Assembly (NCBI GenBank): GCA_036381125.1
Contig: DASVDK010000271.1
Location: forward strand, 1 to 39,540
Direction: 5' to 3'
DNA: 39,540 nucleotides
DNA from: DASVDK01 sp036381125 [NCBI: Thermodesulfobacteriota bacterium]
GTDB taxonomy: Bacteria > DASVDK01
In this document: positions 7,416 through 14,536 of the stretch, piece after piece
How positions within the stretch are numbered: position 1 is the first letter of the stretch
Layout: every line of letters starts with the position of its first letter
Translations under genes and position numbers: made by a program
Notes under the pieces: generated by a model
Told to the model about the DNA's origin: nothing
The model's input: the letters and a program-made list of their open reading frames with translations, nothing else
The model's database searches: none

Positions 7416-8435
7416 CTACCACCCGGTCCAGAGGTAGAGGAACCGCGGCCCGGCCGGCTCCCCGGCGAGGCGCTCGAGGGCCTCGACCGCGCCGCCGGCG
7501 CCCGGCGCCGGATCGGCGCCGGCGTAGAGGTGCGTCGGCCGGGGGTCGCCCGGGCGGACGTAGAAGACCACCCGCGCCTCCGTGATCCCCGCGCGCCGCT
7601 TCGCCGCCTCGATGGCGTCCTCCATGTAGCCGATCCGATCGACCAGCCCGTTCGCGAGCGCCTGCTCGGCGACGTAGGTGCGGCCGTCGGCCAGGGCCCG
7701 GATCCGCTCCGGCTCGAGCGCCGGGCGTCCCGCCCGCACGGTGGCGAGGAACCGGGCGAACATGGCGTCCACCTGCGACTGCAGGATCGCTCGTTCCTCC
7801 GCCGTGAGCAGCCGCGCGCTGCTGCCGATGTCCTTGAAGCGGTCGCTCTTGATCGACTGATCGACGAGCCCGAGCTTGTCGTAGAGGCCGGCGAGGCTCA
7901 GGTCCTGGTAGATCACGCCGATCGACCCGGTGATCGTGGTCGGGTGCGCCACGATCTCGTCGGCGGCCATCGCGACGTAGTAGCCGCCCGACGCGGCGAG
8001 GTCGAGGAAGCTCGCGACGACCGGGACCTTCTTCTCCGCCTTGAAGCGGCCGATGGCCTGGTAGATGATGTCGCTCGCGGTCACGGTGCCGCCCGGGCTG
8101 TTGATTCGCAGGACGACCGCCTTCACGGCGTCGTCCTCGGCCGCCCGGTCGAGCTGCGCCTGGACCCGGTCGACCATGCTCTCGAGCGGCGAGAAGCCGA
8201 GCAGCCGGACCCGGGTCTCCCCGAGGATGATGCCGGTCAGGTCGACGACCGCGACCTTGTCCCGGCCCTCGCCCGACACGACGACCTCCTCGAGCGGTCC
8301 CGGTCTGCCCGGCCCGATGTTGATGGTGATGCACCCGCCGAGCAGCAGGCAGGCGGCCGCGAGCGCGAGGCGTTGACCCCGCCCCGGCCGCGCCCTACGA
8401 TCCGCCTGAATGGACGCGCTCTCGGCCCTGGGCAC
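7416..8435 (-). CDS. sppA: signal peptide peptidase SppA, S49 family, predicted lipoprotein
   Basis: About 339 residues, the short one-domain SppA form. It cleaves leftover signal peptides in or at the membrane by a Ser-Lys dyad. The ClpP-like core shows KAVVLRINSPGG, the nucleophile Ser in FLDLAASGGYYVAMAADEI, ITGSIGVI, and the general-base Lys in SDRFKDIGSSARLLT. The N-terminus has a lipobox, LAAACLLLGGC, so it is probably lipid-anchored instead of carrying the usual transmembrane helix. The start is uncertain: GTG at 8435 gives a 34-residue lipoprotein signal; ATG at 8465 and GTG at 8489 also fit. With any of them the 5-prime end overlaps the divergent DUF4126 gene and its promoter. Confidence 0.88.
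   Translation of the reverse strand: MPRAESASIQADRRARPGRGQRLALAAACLLLGGCITINIGPGRPGPLEEVVVSGEGRDKVAVVDLTGIILGETRVRLLGFSPLESMVDRVQAQLDRAAEDDAVKAVVLRINSPGGTVTASDIIYQAIGRFKAEKKVPVVASFLDLAASGGYYVAMAADEIVAHPTTITGSIGVIYQDLSLAGLYDKLGLVDQSIKSDRFKDIGSSARLLTAEERAILQSQVDAMFARFLATVRAGRPALEPERIRALADGRTYVAEQALANGLVDRIGYMEDAIEAAKRRAGITEARVVFYVRPGDPRPTHLYAGADPAPGAGGAVEALERLAGEPAGPRFLYLWTGW
8373..8401 (+). promoter_or_regulatory. sigma70-like promoter of the DUF4126 gene, leaderless
   Basis: -35 TTGACC (8373-8378), 17-bp spacer, -10 TACGAT (8396-8401), 8 nt before the ATG at 8410. No Shine-Dalgarno sequence precedes the ATG. The element lies inside the sppA coding region of the opposite strand. Confidence 0.65.
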
Positions 8436-9453
8436 GCTGCTCGCCCTGCCGGCCCTTGCCGGCATCAACGCATACGCCACTGTTCTCACCGTCGGGCTCC
8501 TCCTGCGGGGCGGCCTGCTGACCCACCCGGTCTTCGCCGACCCGGCCTTCGCCGTGCTCGCCTCCGACTGGGTGATCGGGCTCGCCGCGTTGCTCTACCT
8601 CGTCGAGTTCCTCGCGGACAAGATCCCGGCGGTCGATCACATCTGGGACCTGGTCCATACGTTCGTCCGGCCGCCCATCGGCGCGGCACTCGCGCTGGCC
8701 GGCATGGGGGCCATCGACCCGGACGCCGGCCTGCCGGTCATGGTCGGCGCGGCTCTCCTCGGCGGAGCCGCGGCCGCGGCCACGCATCTCACCAAGACGA
8801 CGACGCGGGTCGTCACGTCGAACCTCTCGCTCGGCAGCGCCAACTGGCTCGTCTCGCTGCTCGAGGACCTCACGGCCATCGGCGGCACGTGGCTCGCGCT
8901 GGTCGTGCCGGCCGCGGCCGGCGTACTGGCCGTCGCCTTCCTGGTCCTCTTCGCCGCGCTCTTTCCCCGCGTGATCCGCGCGCTCGTCGCGCTCGCCCGG
9001 AAGGCGGCCTCGGCCACGCGGGCCCTCGGCGCCCGGGGAGCCGCGGGCCGCGACCCGCTGCGCGAGCCGCTGCCGGTCGACGTGGAGGCGGCCTTCGCCG
9101 CCGCGGGCGGCCGCGGCCCGGTCGAGGTCTCGCTGCCGGTGATTCTCGGCCGGCTCGGCGGTCGCGGCGGCGGCTGGCTCGTGGCCACCTCCTCCCACGT
9201 CGGCTGCCTCGCCCGGCGCTGGCGGGGTCCGCGGGGCCCGGTCGTACCGGTCGCGGACCTCGGCCCTCCCCGCGTCGAGCGCGGCCTCCTCTCGGACACG
9301 CTGCTGCTGCCCACCCCCCGCGGCCTCTGGCGGCTCACGCTCCTCCGGGAGCCGGGCCGCTCGCCCGAGTCGGTCGCGGCCCGCCTCGCGAGCCTCGCCG
9401 CTCGGGCCCACGGCGCGCCGGCGCCGCCGGTCGCGAGCGGCCGCGGGGCTTGA
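8410..9453 (+). CDS. DUF4126 membrane protein with C-terminal extension
   Basis: 347 residues. The first ~190 fit DUF4126: GINAYATVLTVGLLLRGG, then YLVEFLADKIPAVDHIWD followed by HTFVRPPIGAALALAG, and several hydrophobic helices rich in Gly and Ala, ending in a long one (VLAVAFLVLFAALFPRVIRAL). The domain is widespread and has no established function. Residues ~200-347 are a soluble-looking, Gly/Arg-rich extension with beta-strand-like segments (GGWLVATSSHVGCLARRW, LLLPTPRGLWRLTLL) that I cannot name; relatives are usually shorter. The predicted transcript starts at the ATG. Confidence 0.82.
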   Translation: MDALSALGTLLALPALAGINAYATVLTVGLLLRGGLLTHPVFADPAFAVLASDWVIGLAALLYLVEFLADKIPAVDHIWDLVHTFVRPPIGAALALAGMGAIDPDAGLPVMVGAALLGGAAAAATHLTKTTTRVVTSNLSLGSANWLVSLLEDLTAIGGTWLALVVPAAAGVLAVAFLVLFAALFPRVIRALVALARKAASATRALGARGAAGRDPLREPLPVDVEAAFAAAGGRGPVEVSLPVILGRLGGRGGGWLVATSSHVGCLARRWRGPRGPVVPVADLGPPRVERGLLSDTLLLPTPRGLWRLTLLREPGRSPESVAARLASLAARAHGAPAPPVASGRGA

Positions 9454-9478
9454 CAGCCTGCCGCATCACCGTCAAAAT
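9450..9478 (+). promoter_or_regulatory. promoter of tRNA-Glu
   Basis: TTGACA (9450-9455), 17-bp spacer, CAAAAT (9473-9478). The predicted start near 9485 leaves a 17-nt leader before the tRNA. The -35 box overlaps the stop codon of the DUF4126 gene. Confidence 0.55.
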
Positions 9479-9501
9479 TGCCAGGTTTTCCGCGACCGCA
9501 C

Positions 9502-9577
9502 GGCCCCATCGTCTAGCGGCCTAGGACATCGCCCTCTCACGGCGAAGACACGGGTTCGATTCCCGTTGGGGCTACCA
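9502..9577 (+). tRNA. tRNA-Glu, anticodon CTC
   Basis: The cloverleaf can be drawn by hand. The acceptor arm is GGCCCCA (9502-9508) with TGGGGCT (9567-9573), including a G-U first pair. The D arm contains TCTAGCGGCCTAGGA. The anticodon stem TCGCC/GGCGA encloses the loop CTCTCAC with anticodon CTC at 9536-9538, and the T loop is TTCGATT. Position 73 is A and CCA is encoded at 9575-9577. The strong similarity to the E. coli tRNA-Glu layout (G-T-C-T-A-G in the D arm) supports the identity. Confidence 0.97.
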
Positions 9578-9753
9578 CCCACCTCTTATCTATCTATCTC
9601 TTCGGCGCGCCTCCCTCGACGACCGTAACCGTTGCGAGTGCACCCGGCCTGCTGAACGTACAGGCGCGGCTGCCGGCGTCTCGGCCCGCGGCACGAGCGA
9701 GATCTCCCGGCTGTTCGGGCAGACCGTTCGACCGCGGCGGCGGGTTGGCTACA

Positions 9754-10521
9754 TCACCGCAGCGCCCCGAGCCGCGCCATGGCGAGGCCGAGCGTCGCCG
9801 CGAAGAGGTCGCGCACCTCGGGCGCGAGCGGGGCGCCGCTCGTGAGCAGCGGGCGGCCGACGCCGGGCGTCGCCCCCGACGGCACGGCCACCGCGGGCGC
9901 AAGGCGCTGAACCTCGGCCGCGAGGCTCCGCATGCGGCGCAGCGCCTCGGTCTCCTGCCCGCGCTCGACGAACTCGACGATCGTCCGGAGGCGGCCGGCG
10001 AGGAGCCCGCGCGCCGGCCCGCTCCGGATCCAGCCCATGCCGGCCAGGGCGGGGAGCTGATCGAGGAGCCCCTGCACCAGGTCGGTCGCGGAGCCGAGCG
10101 CGGCGGCCGGGGAGCCGGGCACCAGGGTCGGCACGCTGCGCACCGCCGAGCGCGTCCGGACCTCGGCGAGCGCCACGCGCGGCAGGCACTCCGACGAGAG
10201 CAGGAACCCCCCGCGCATCCACCCGGCCGAGACCCCGTCCGAGCCCCCCTCCCACCGGATGGTCCCGGCCTCCTGGCGGACGTCCCAGCCGGCGCTGGCG
10301 CGCACCGTCGCCTCGCCCGACTCGAGCAGCGCGAAGCCGGTGGCCGGGTCGGCCGCGCCGGCCGGGTTCGCGACGCCGTACCGGTACTCGCACGGCCCCT
10401 CGAGCGAGCGGCACTCCACACGGGCGAGGACGGTCGGCTCGGCGGGCGGCGCGTCCGACTGCGCGTGCGCCGCCCCGGCGAAGGCCAGGAGCGCTGCCGC
10501 GGCCGGCAGCGCGCGGATCAT
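9754..10521 (-). CDS. secreted protein of unknown function
   Basis: 255 residues. The signal peptide MIRALPAAAALLAFAGAAHA is followed by QSDAPP, a standard Sec/signal peptidase I site. The mature part has three Cys (ECRSLEGPCEYRY and SSECLPR) that may form disulfides, beta-rich segments in the first half (GWDVRQEAGTIRWEGG) and helical Ala/Leu-rich segments in the second. No catalytic motif or known domain was recognised. Its ATG overlaps the TGA of the acyl-CoA thioesterase gene (ATGA), so it is the second gene of that operon. The 176 bp between it and the tRNA hold no gene that I can see. Confidence 0.75.
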   Translation of the reverse strand: MIRALPAAAALLAFAGAAHAQSDAPPAEPTVLARVECRSLEGPCEYRYGVANPAGAADPATGFALLESGEATVRASAGWDVRQEAGTIRWEGGSDGVSAGWMRGGFLLSSECLPRVALAEVRTRSAVRSVPTLVPGSPAAALGSATDLVQGLLDQLPALAGMGWIRSGPARGLLAGRLRTIVEFVERGQETEALRRMRSLAAEVQRLAPAVAVPSGATPGVGRPLLTSGAPLAPEVRDLFAATLGLAMARLGALR

Positions 10522-10994
10522 GGCTGGCGGCCCGGCCGGGCGGCGAGGCGGCGAGCCCGCCGCTCCCGGGCCGCGGCCTGTCGCCGGCGGTCGTCGTCGC
10601 TCTCGGCGACGAGCGGCGGCACCTCGGTGGGTTGTCCGTCCTTGCCGAGGGCGACGAAGACCAGGTAGCCGCTCGCGGTGTGCGTCACCTCGCCCGTGAG
10701 GATGTTCTCCGCCTCCACGCGGACGCCCACCTCCATCGAGGTCCGGCCGGCGTCGTTGACCGAGGCCTTCACGGTGACCAGGTGGCCGAGCGCCACCGGG
10801 GCGAGGAACGAGAAGGAGTCGATCGCGGCGGTGACGACCGGCCGGCGGCAGTGCCGCGCGGCAGCGGTGCCGGCGGCCTCGTCCATGAGCCGCATGATGA
10901 CGCCGCCGTGGACGTTGCCGAGGTGGTTGGCGTCGGCGGGCTGCATCGTCCGGCTCATGACGACGCGGGACGCGCTGACCGGGCGGGCTTCCAC
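10518..10994 (-). CDS. hotdog-fold acyl-CoA thioesterase (YciA/BACH type)
   Basis: 158 residues. It hydrolyses acyl-CoA to free acid and CoA. The N-terminal pattern SRVVMSRTMQPADANHLGN then VHGGVIMRLMDEAAG is the signature of the YciA/brain acyl-CoA hydrolase branch: N-x-x-G-x-x-H-G-G starts the central hot-dog helix, and Asp in MDEAAG is the expected catalytic acid. Later strands VTAAIDSFSFLAPVALGHLV and THTASGYLVFVALG complete the fold. The C-terminal 30 residues are a highly basic tail. The GTG start at 10994 is fixed by AGGAGGAG (complement of 11000-11007), the best Shine-Dalgarno in the window; longer readings lack support. It is followed by the secreted protein gene with a 4-nt overlap. 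Confidence 0.9.
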   Translation of the reverse strand: MEARPVSASRVVMSRTMQPADANHLGNVHGGVIMRLMDEAAGTAAARHCRRPVVTAAIDSFSFLAPVALGHLVTVKASVNDAGRTSMEVGVRVEAENILTGEVTHTASGYLVFVALGKDGQPTEVPPLVAESDDDRRRQAAARERRARRLAARPGRQP

Positions 10995-11005
10995 GTGACT
11001 CCTCC

Positions 11006-11014
11006 TGCTATACT
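11006..11014 (+). promoter_or_regulatory. extended -10 promoter of the 90-residue gene, leaderless
   Basis: TGCTATACT is an extended -10 element (TGN plus TATACT at 11009-11014), 7 nt before the ATG at 11022. No good -35 was found. The element overlaps the complement of the AGGAGGAG ribosome site of the divergent thioesterase gene. Confidence 0.55.
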
Positions 11015-11021
11015 CCGCGCC

Positions 11022-11294
11022 ATGGGGCTCTGGGGCGGGCGACGCGAGCGCGGGACCGCGGTCGTCGTCATCGGCGCGCCGGGCGTTGCCGAGGTCACGA
11101 CGGGGCGGCTCCTGTCGATCGAGGGCGACCGGATCGTCCTCGAGGACGACGCCGGCCGGACGCGCACCGCCGACCGCGCGCGCACCTTCCGCGCCACGCC
11201 CGACCACCTGGCTCGCCTGCGCGCGCTCCAGGTCACCGAGCGCCTCCTCCACGACCAGTTCGAGGCGTTGATGGCCGAGATGGAGCGGATCTGA
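11022..11294 (+). CDS. conserved-looking small protein of unknown function
   Basis: 90 residues from an ATG 7 nt after an extended -10 box and without a Shine-Dalgarno sequence. The first ~60 residues look like a small beta barrel (VVVIGAPGVAEVTTGRLLS, IEGDRIVLEDDAGRTRTAD), reminiscent of SH3-like or ferrous-transport/LSm-type folds, but no family is recognised. The last 30 form an amphipathic helix (LARLRALQVTERLLHDQFEA) that could dimerise. It converges with the DUF4340 gene, only 4 bp between the stops. Antisense readings through it are much longer but low in complexity. Confidence 0.65.
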   Translation: MGLWGGRRERGTAVVVIGAPGVAEVTTGRLLSIEGDRIVLEDDAGRTRTADRARTFRATPDHLARLRALQVTERLLHDQFEALMAEMERI

Positions 11295-11298
11295 CCCG

Positions 11299-12306
11299 CT
11301 ACTTCGCCGCCGGCGAGGCCGCCGGGTCGGGTGAGGCCGAGGCCTCGGGCGACGGCGTGGGCGGCGGCGCGAGCAGGTCCGCGGGCCCCTTGGCCAGCGC
11401 CTCGAGCGACGACGCCTGCACCAGATAGACCGTCGGATCGCCCTCCACCCGCACCGGGGTCCGGTCGCCCCCCGCCGCGTCGCCGATCGTCACCGTCCGG
11501 CGCTCTCCCCCGGCAAGCTCGAGGACCACGGTGCGCGCCGGGTCGGCGAGGCCGCGCGGCGTCGCCGTTCCCGGGTCGTCGCCGACGACCTCGACCATCC
11601 GCATGCCGGTCGCCGCCTCGACGACCCGCTCGGCCTGGTACTGGTCGACCTCGCGGCCGGCCTGCGTCCCCTCGACCTTCCAGTCGTCCCCGTCCTTCGT
11701 GATGACCAGCGACGGCTTCGCGGTCCCCTTGCCCGGCCGCACCTCGAGCCGCGTGACGTCGTCGGCCTCCACGTCGAGCACCTGCTTGTCGCGCAGGTCG
11801 AAGAGGCTCTGGTTCGCGTCGGTCTTCACGTAGGCCGGCAGCACGAGCACCTCGTCCTGCCCGGGCCGCTGCGCGTAGACCCCGCCGCCGACCGGCGTGT
11901 TCGCGCCGAAGGCCAGCGCGCGCGGGCCGGCCGAGGTCTCGAGCGTCACCGTGAGGGCCGGCGCGGCGAGTCCGTACTCGGCCGCCTTCGGGTCGACCCC
12001 TTCGAGCACCCGATCGCGGGTGGCGCCGGCGACGGCGTCGACGATCCGTCGGGCGTTCACCTGGTCGGTGCGGACGGCGCGCGGCGCGACGACCTTCCAC
12101 TGGTCCTGCTCGCGCGTGAGCCGCACGGCCGGCTCGCCCGGCCGCTCCAGCGTGATCGCCTGCACGTCCTCCGGCTTCACGTCGAGGACCTTCTTCGCGG
12201 CCGCCTCCCGCTCCTCGACCCGGCCGGCGCGCCACTCCAGCCCGAAGTAGACCGCCAGCAGCAGCGCGAAGAGGCCGACGAGCAGTCCGGCCCTCGCGGG
12301 GCTCAT
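11299..12306 (-). CDS. DUF4340 protein of a Gld-type ABC operon
   Basis: 335 residues. One N-terminal membrane helix (GLLVGLFALLLAVYFGLEW) is followed by a periplasmic part with two repeats of the DUF4340 type: VLDVKPEDVQAITLER with WKVVAPRAVRTDQVNARR, and VLDVEADDVTRLEVR with WKVEGTQAGREVDQYQAER. Each repeat ends with a Y-G-L/R-G-L-like segment (AAEYGLAAPALTVTL, PRGLADPARTVVL). The tail is Pro/Ser/Ala-rich (PSPEASASPDPAASPAAK). Its ATG overlaps the stop of the GldG-like gene (ATGA), which matches the frequent pairing of DUF4340 with GldG-like proteins in bacterial genomes. Function of the complex outside gliding Bacteroidota is not established. Confidence 0.85.
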   Translation of the reverse strand: MSPARAGLLVGLFALLLAVYFGLEWRAGRVEEREAAAKKVLDVKPEDVQAITLERPGEPAVRLTREQDQWKVVAPRAVRTDQVNARRIVDAVAGATRDRVLEGVDPKAAEYGLAAPALTVTLETSAGPRALAFGANTPVGGGVYAQRPGQDEVLVLPAYVKTDANQSLFDLRDKQVLDVEADDVTRLEVRPGKGTAKPSLVITKDGDDWKVEGTQAGREVDQYQAERVVEAATGMRMVEVVGDDPGTATPRGLADPARTVVLELAGGERRTVTIGDAAGGDRTPVRVEGDPTVYLVQASSLEALAKGPADLLAPPPTPSPEASASPDPAASPAAK

Positions 12307-13757
12307 GCGTGCCGCCTCCGCCTCGACGCCCAGGTCGCCACGCCGGCGGCCGTGACGAGCGCCGGCAGCCCGAGCCAGACGAGGAACGCGGCAAAGCTCT
12401 GCCCGGGCGTGAGGAAGAGCGGCTGCGCCGACGGGGACCGCTCGGCGATGGAGAGGATGGCGTCGGCCGACGCCAGCCAGGCCACCGACGACACGGCCAG
12501 CTCGCGGTTGGCCGGCTGGTGGAGGAGCTGGTTCGTGGCGAAGTCGACGTCGCCGACGACGACCAGGCGGCCCCGCTTCGCCGCGTCGGCCGACGCCTCG
12601 GGGGAGGCGGCCGGCGAGGCCGCGGCCTCGGGCGACGCGTCCGGCTCCGGCGAGGCCTGCGGCTTCGCCGAGTCGGGCGCCGGCAGCGTGGCCGCCACCG
12701 CCACGGTGACCGGCCCCTTCAGGTCGCGCTTCGCGTCGAAGCGGGCGTCCACGGTGTCGCGCCGGGCCGGGTCGATCGGCGTCGCCCACGAGGTGGGCGA
12801 CGTCTTCGCGAGCCAGGTGAGGTCCACGCCGGCCGGCGGCTGGTCGGCCGGGATGACCGGCCGCGCGATCGGCATGTAGCCGACGAAGCCGCCGTTGCCG
12901 AGGCCGCGGCTGACGGGGTGACTGCCGAACTGCTCGACGACGGCGACGCGCGGATCGGGCATGACCAGCGTGACGTTCGGCTCGAGGACGATGGCGTCGC
13001 GCAGGTCGATGCCGTACGGCTTGACCAGCCCGGCCAGCTCCGGGGTCGCGGCCTCCGGGAGGTCGGCCATGAGGAGCAGGTGTCCGCCCCGCTCGAGGAA
13101 GGCCCTCAGCCGCTCCGCCTCGCTCTCGAGCACGTCGACGCGCGGGCCCGCCATGACGACCACGTCCGCGTCGTCCGGGATGGCGGCGGCCGTGGCGACG
13201 TTGATCGTCGCGGTCGTGTAGCCGGCGTCCTCGAGCGTCGTCCTGAGCTGCGCGAGCCCGCGCTCGGCCGGGTCGTCGATCTGCCGCTCGCCGTGCCCGG
13301 TGGTGAAGTAGACCTTGCGCTGCCCCTCGCGCGTCACCTTGAGGATGGCGTTGGTGAGCTTGGTCTCGTCGGGGAAGGTCACCGTCTCCCGGCGGTCGCC
13401 GCTCTCGACGACGACCGTCTCGTTCGCGGTGACGCGGTACTGCTCGGTCCGGCCGACCTGCTTCTGCGGGTCGATCATCTCGTAGCGGATCCGCCGGGAG
13501 GCGTTGGCGTACTGCTTGAGGAGGTCCTCCGCCTCACGGCTCGTCCCCTGCCCGCCGATGTAGAACGCCAGGAGCGAGACGTCCCGGTCGAGGCCGTCGA
13601 GGGCGCGCAGGCTCTCCGCCGAGAGGCTCTGGCGCTTGTTCGCGGTGAGGTCCCAGGTCTCGTACGCCCGCTGCGAGATCAGGGCCGCGACGACGAGGAT
13701 CGCGACGACGGCCAGCGTGCCGACCACCGCGCCGAGCCCGTACGTGGTCCGGTTCAT
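12303..13757 (-). CDS. GldG-like ABC transporter auxiliary protein
   Basis: 484 residues. A membrane helix near residues 8-28 (GAVVGTLAVVAILVVAALI) is followed by the ABC_transp_aux/GldG extracytoplasmic domain: WDLTANKRQSLSAESLRAL, YEMIDPQKQVGRTEQY, VYFTTGHGERQIDD, LRTTLEDAGY, VVVMAGPRVDVLESEAERL, LLLMADLPEAATPELAGL. A second membrane helix lies at the C-terminus (FLVWLGLPALVTAAGVATW). Between domain and last helix, about residues 365-395, is a Ser-Pro-Glu-Ala-rich insertion (ASPEPDASPEAAASPAASPE). The gene begins 5 nt after the permease stop and overlaps the DUF4340 gene. In the Gld model the protein is a membrane-anchored partner of the GldF permease. Confidence 0.88.
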   Translation of the reverse strand: MNRTTYGLGAVVGTLAVVAILVVAALISQRAYETWDLTANKRQSLSAESLRALDGLDRDVSLLAFYIGGQGTSREAEDLLKQYANASRRIRYEMIDPQKQVGRTEQYRVTANETVVVESGDRRETVTFPDETKLTNAILKVTREGQRKVYFTTGHGERQIDDPAERGLAQLRTTLEDAGYTTATINVATAAAIPDDADVVVMAGPRVDVLESEAERLRAFLERGGHLLLMADLPEAATPELAGLVKPYGIDLRDAIVLEPNVTLVMPDPRVAVVEQFGSHPVSRGLGNGGFVGYMPIARPVIPADQPPAGVDLTWLAKTSPTSWATPIDPARRDTVDARFDAKRDLKGPVTVAVAATLPAPDSAKPQASPEPDASPEAAASPAASPEASADAAKRGRLVVVGDVDFATNQLLHQPANRELAVSSVAWLASADAILSIAERSPSAQPLFLTPGQSFAAFLVWLGLPALVTAAGVATWASRRRRHA

Positions 13758-13762
13758 GGCGT

Positions 13763-14533
13763 TCACGCCCTCCAGCGGCGCGCGTCGAGCGTCCGCCACG
13801 TGAGGAAGAGGCCGAGCGTCGTGGCGAGGACGTAGTAGACGACGTCGCGCGTGTCGAGGACCCCCCGGGCGAAGCTCTCGAGGTGCCCCTGGATGGACAG
13901 GTAGCGCAGCACCGTCGACACGGTCCCCTGGGTCGCGTCGCCGAGCCACCCGAGGATGAAGGCGAGCAGCGCGAAGCCGAAGCCGATGAGGGCCGCGACG
14001 ATCTGGTTCTCCGTGAGGGTGGAGAAGAACATGCCCCACGCGAAGAGCGCGAAGGCGAGCGCCACGAGCCCGAGGTACCCGGTGACGACCGGCCCCCACT
14101 CCACCGTCCCGACGGCGGCGATGTACGCCGGGTAGGCGAACGTCAGCACGAGCATGAGGCCGAACGCCGCGAACACCGCGAGCAGCTTGCCCAGGATCAC
14201 GTCGCCGTCCCGCACCGGGTAGGACAGCAGCAGCTCGATCGTGCCCTGCCGCCGCTCCTCGGCGAAGAGCCGCATGGTGAGCAGCGGCATCATGAGGAGC
14301 ATGATGATCCAGACGTTGGCGAAGATCGGCCGGAAGACGATCTCGGTCGAGTTGAGATACGTGGCGGCGAACGGCTGCCCCGCCGCCCTGAGGCTCGCCT
14401 CCGCGTACGCCCGGACCGTGAGGTAGAAGAAGGCCCCCGTGATGAGCAGGAAGATCGTCGCCATCACGTAGACGATCGGCGAGGCGAAGTACGCGCGCAG
14501 CTCGCGCTGGAAGATCGCGACGACGTTCCGCAC
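13763..14533 (-). CDS. ABC-2 type permease (GldF-like)
   Basis: 256 residues with six predicted membrane helices. The N-terminus IFQRELRAYFASPIVYVM and the segment MRLFAEERRQGTIELLLSYP are hallmarks of ABC-2 permeases in Gld-type systems; the E-E-R-R-Q-G-T-I-E-L-L coupling helix contacts the ATPase. The other helices are LMLVLTFAYPAYIAAV, LVALAFALFAWGMFFSTL, NQIVAALIGFGFALLAFIL and VVYYVLATTLGLFLTW. GTG start at 14533, with GGAG in AAAGGAGTAGGTC before it, overlapping the stop of the ATPase gene region (3 nt between genes). The transported substrate is unknown. Confidence 0.9.
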   Translation of the reverse strand: MRNVVAIFQRELRAYFASPIVYVMATIFLLITGAFFYLTVRAYAEASLRAAGQPFAATYLNSTEIVFRPIFANVWIIMLLMMPLLTMRLFAEERRQGTIELLLSYPVRDGDVILGKLLAVFAAFGLMLVLTFAYPAYIAAVGTVEWGPVVTGYLGLVALAFALFAWGMFFSTLTENQIVAALIGFGFALLAFILGWLGDATQGTVSTVLRYLSIQGHLESFARGVLDTRDVVYYVLATTLGLFLTWRTLDARRWRA

Positions 14534-14536
14534 GAC

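Noticed and set aside
9586-9600. TATC short tandem repeat after tRNA-Glu
   Set aside because: Only about three units; expected by chance and not linked to any gene.
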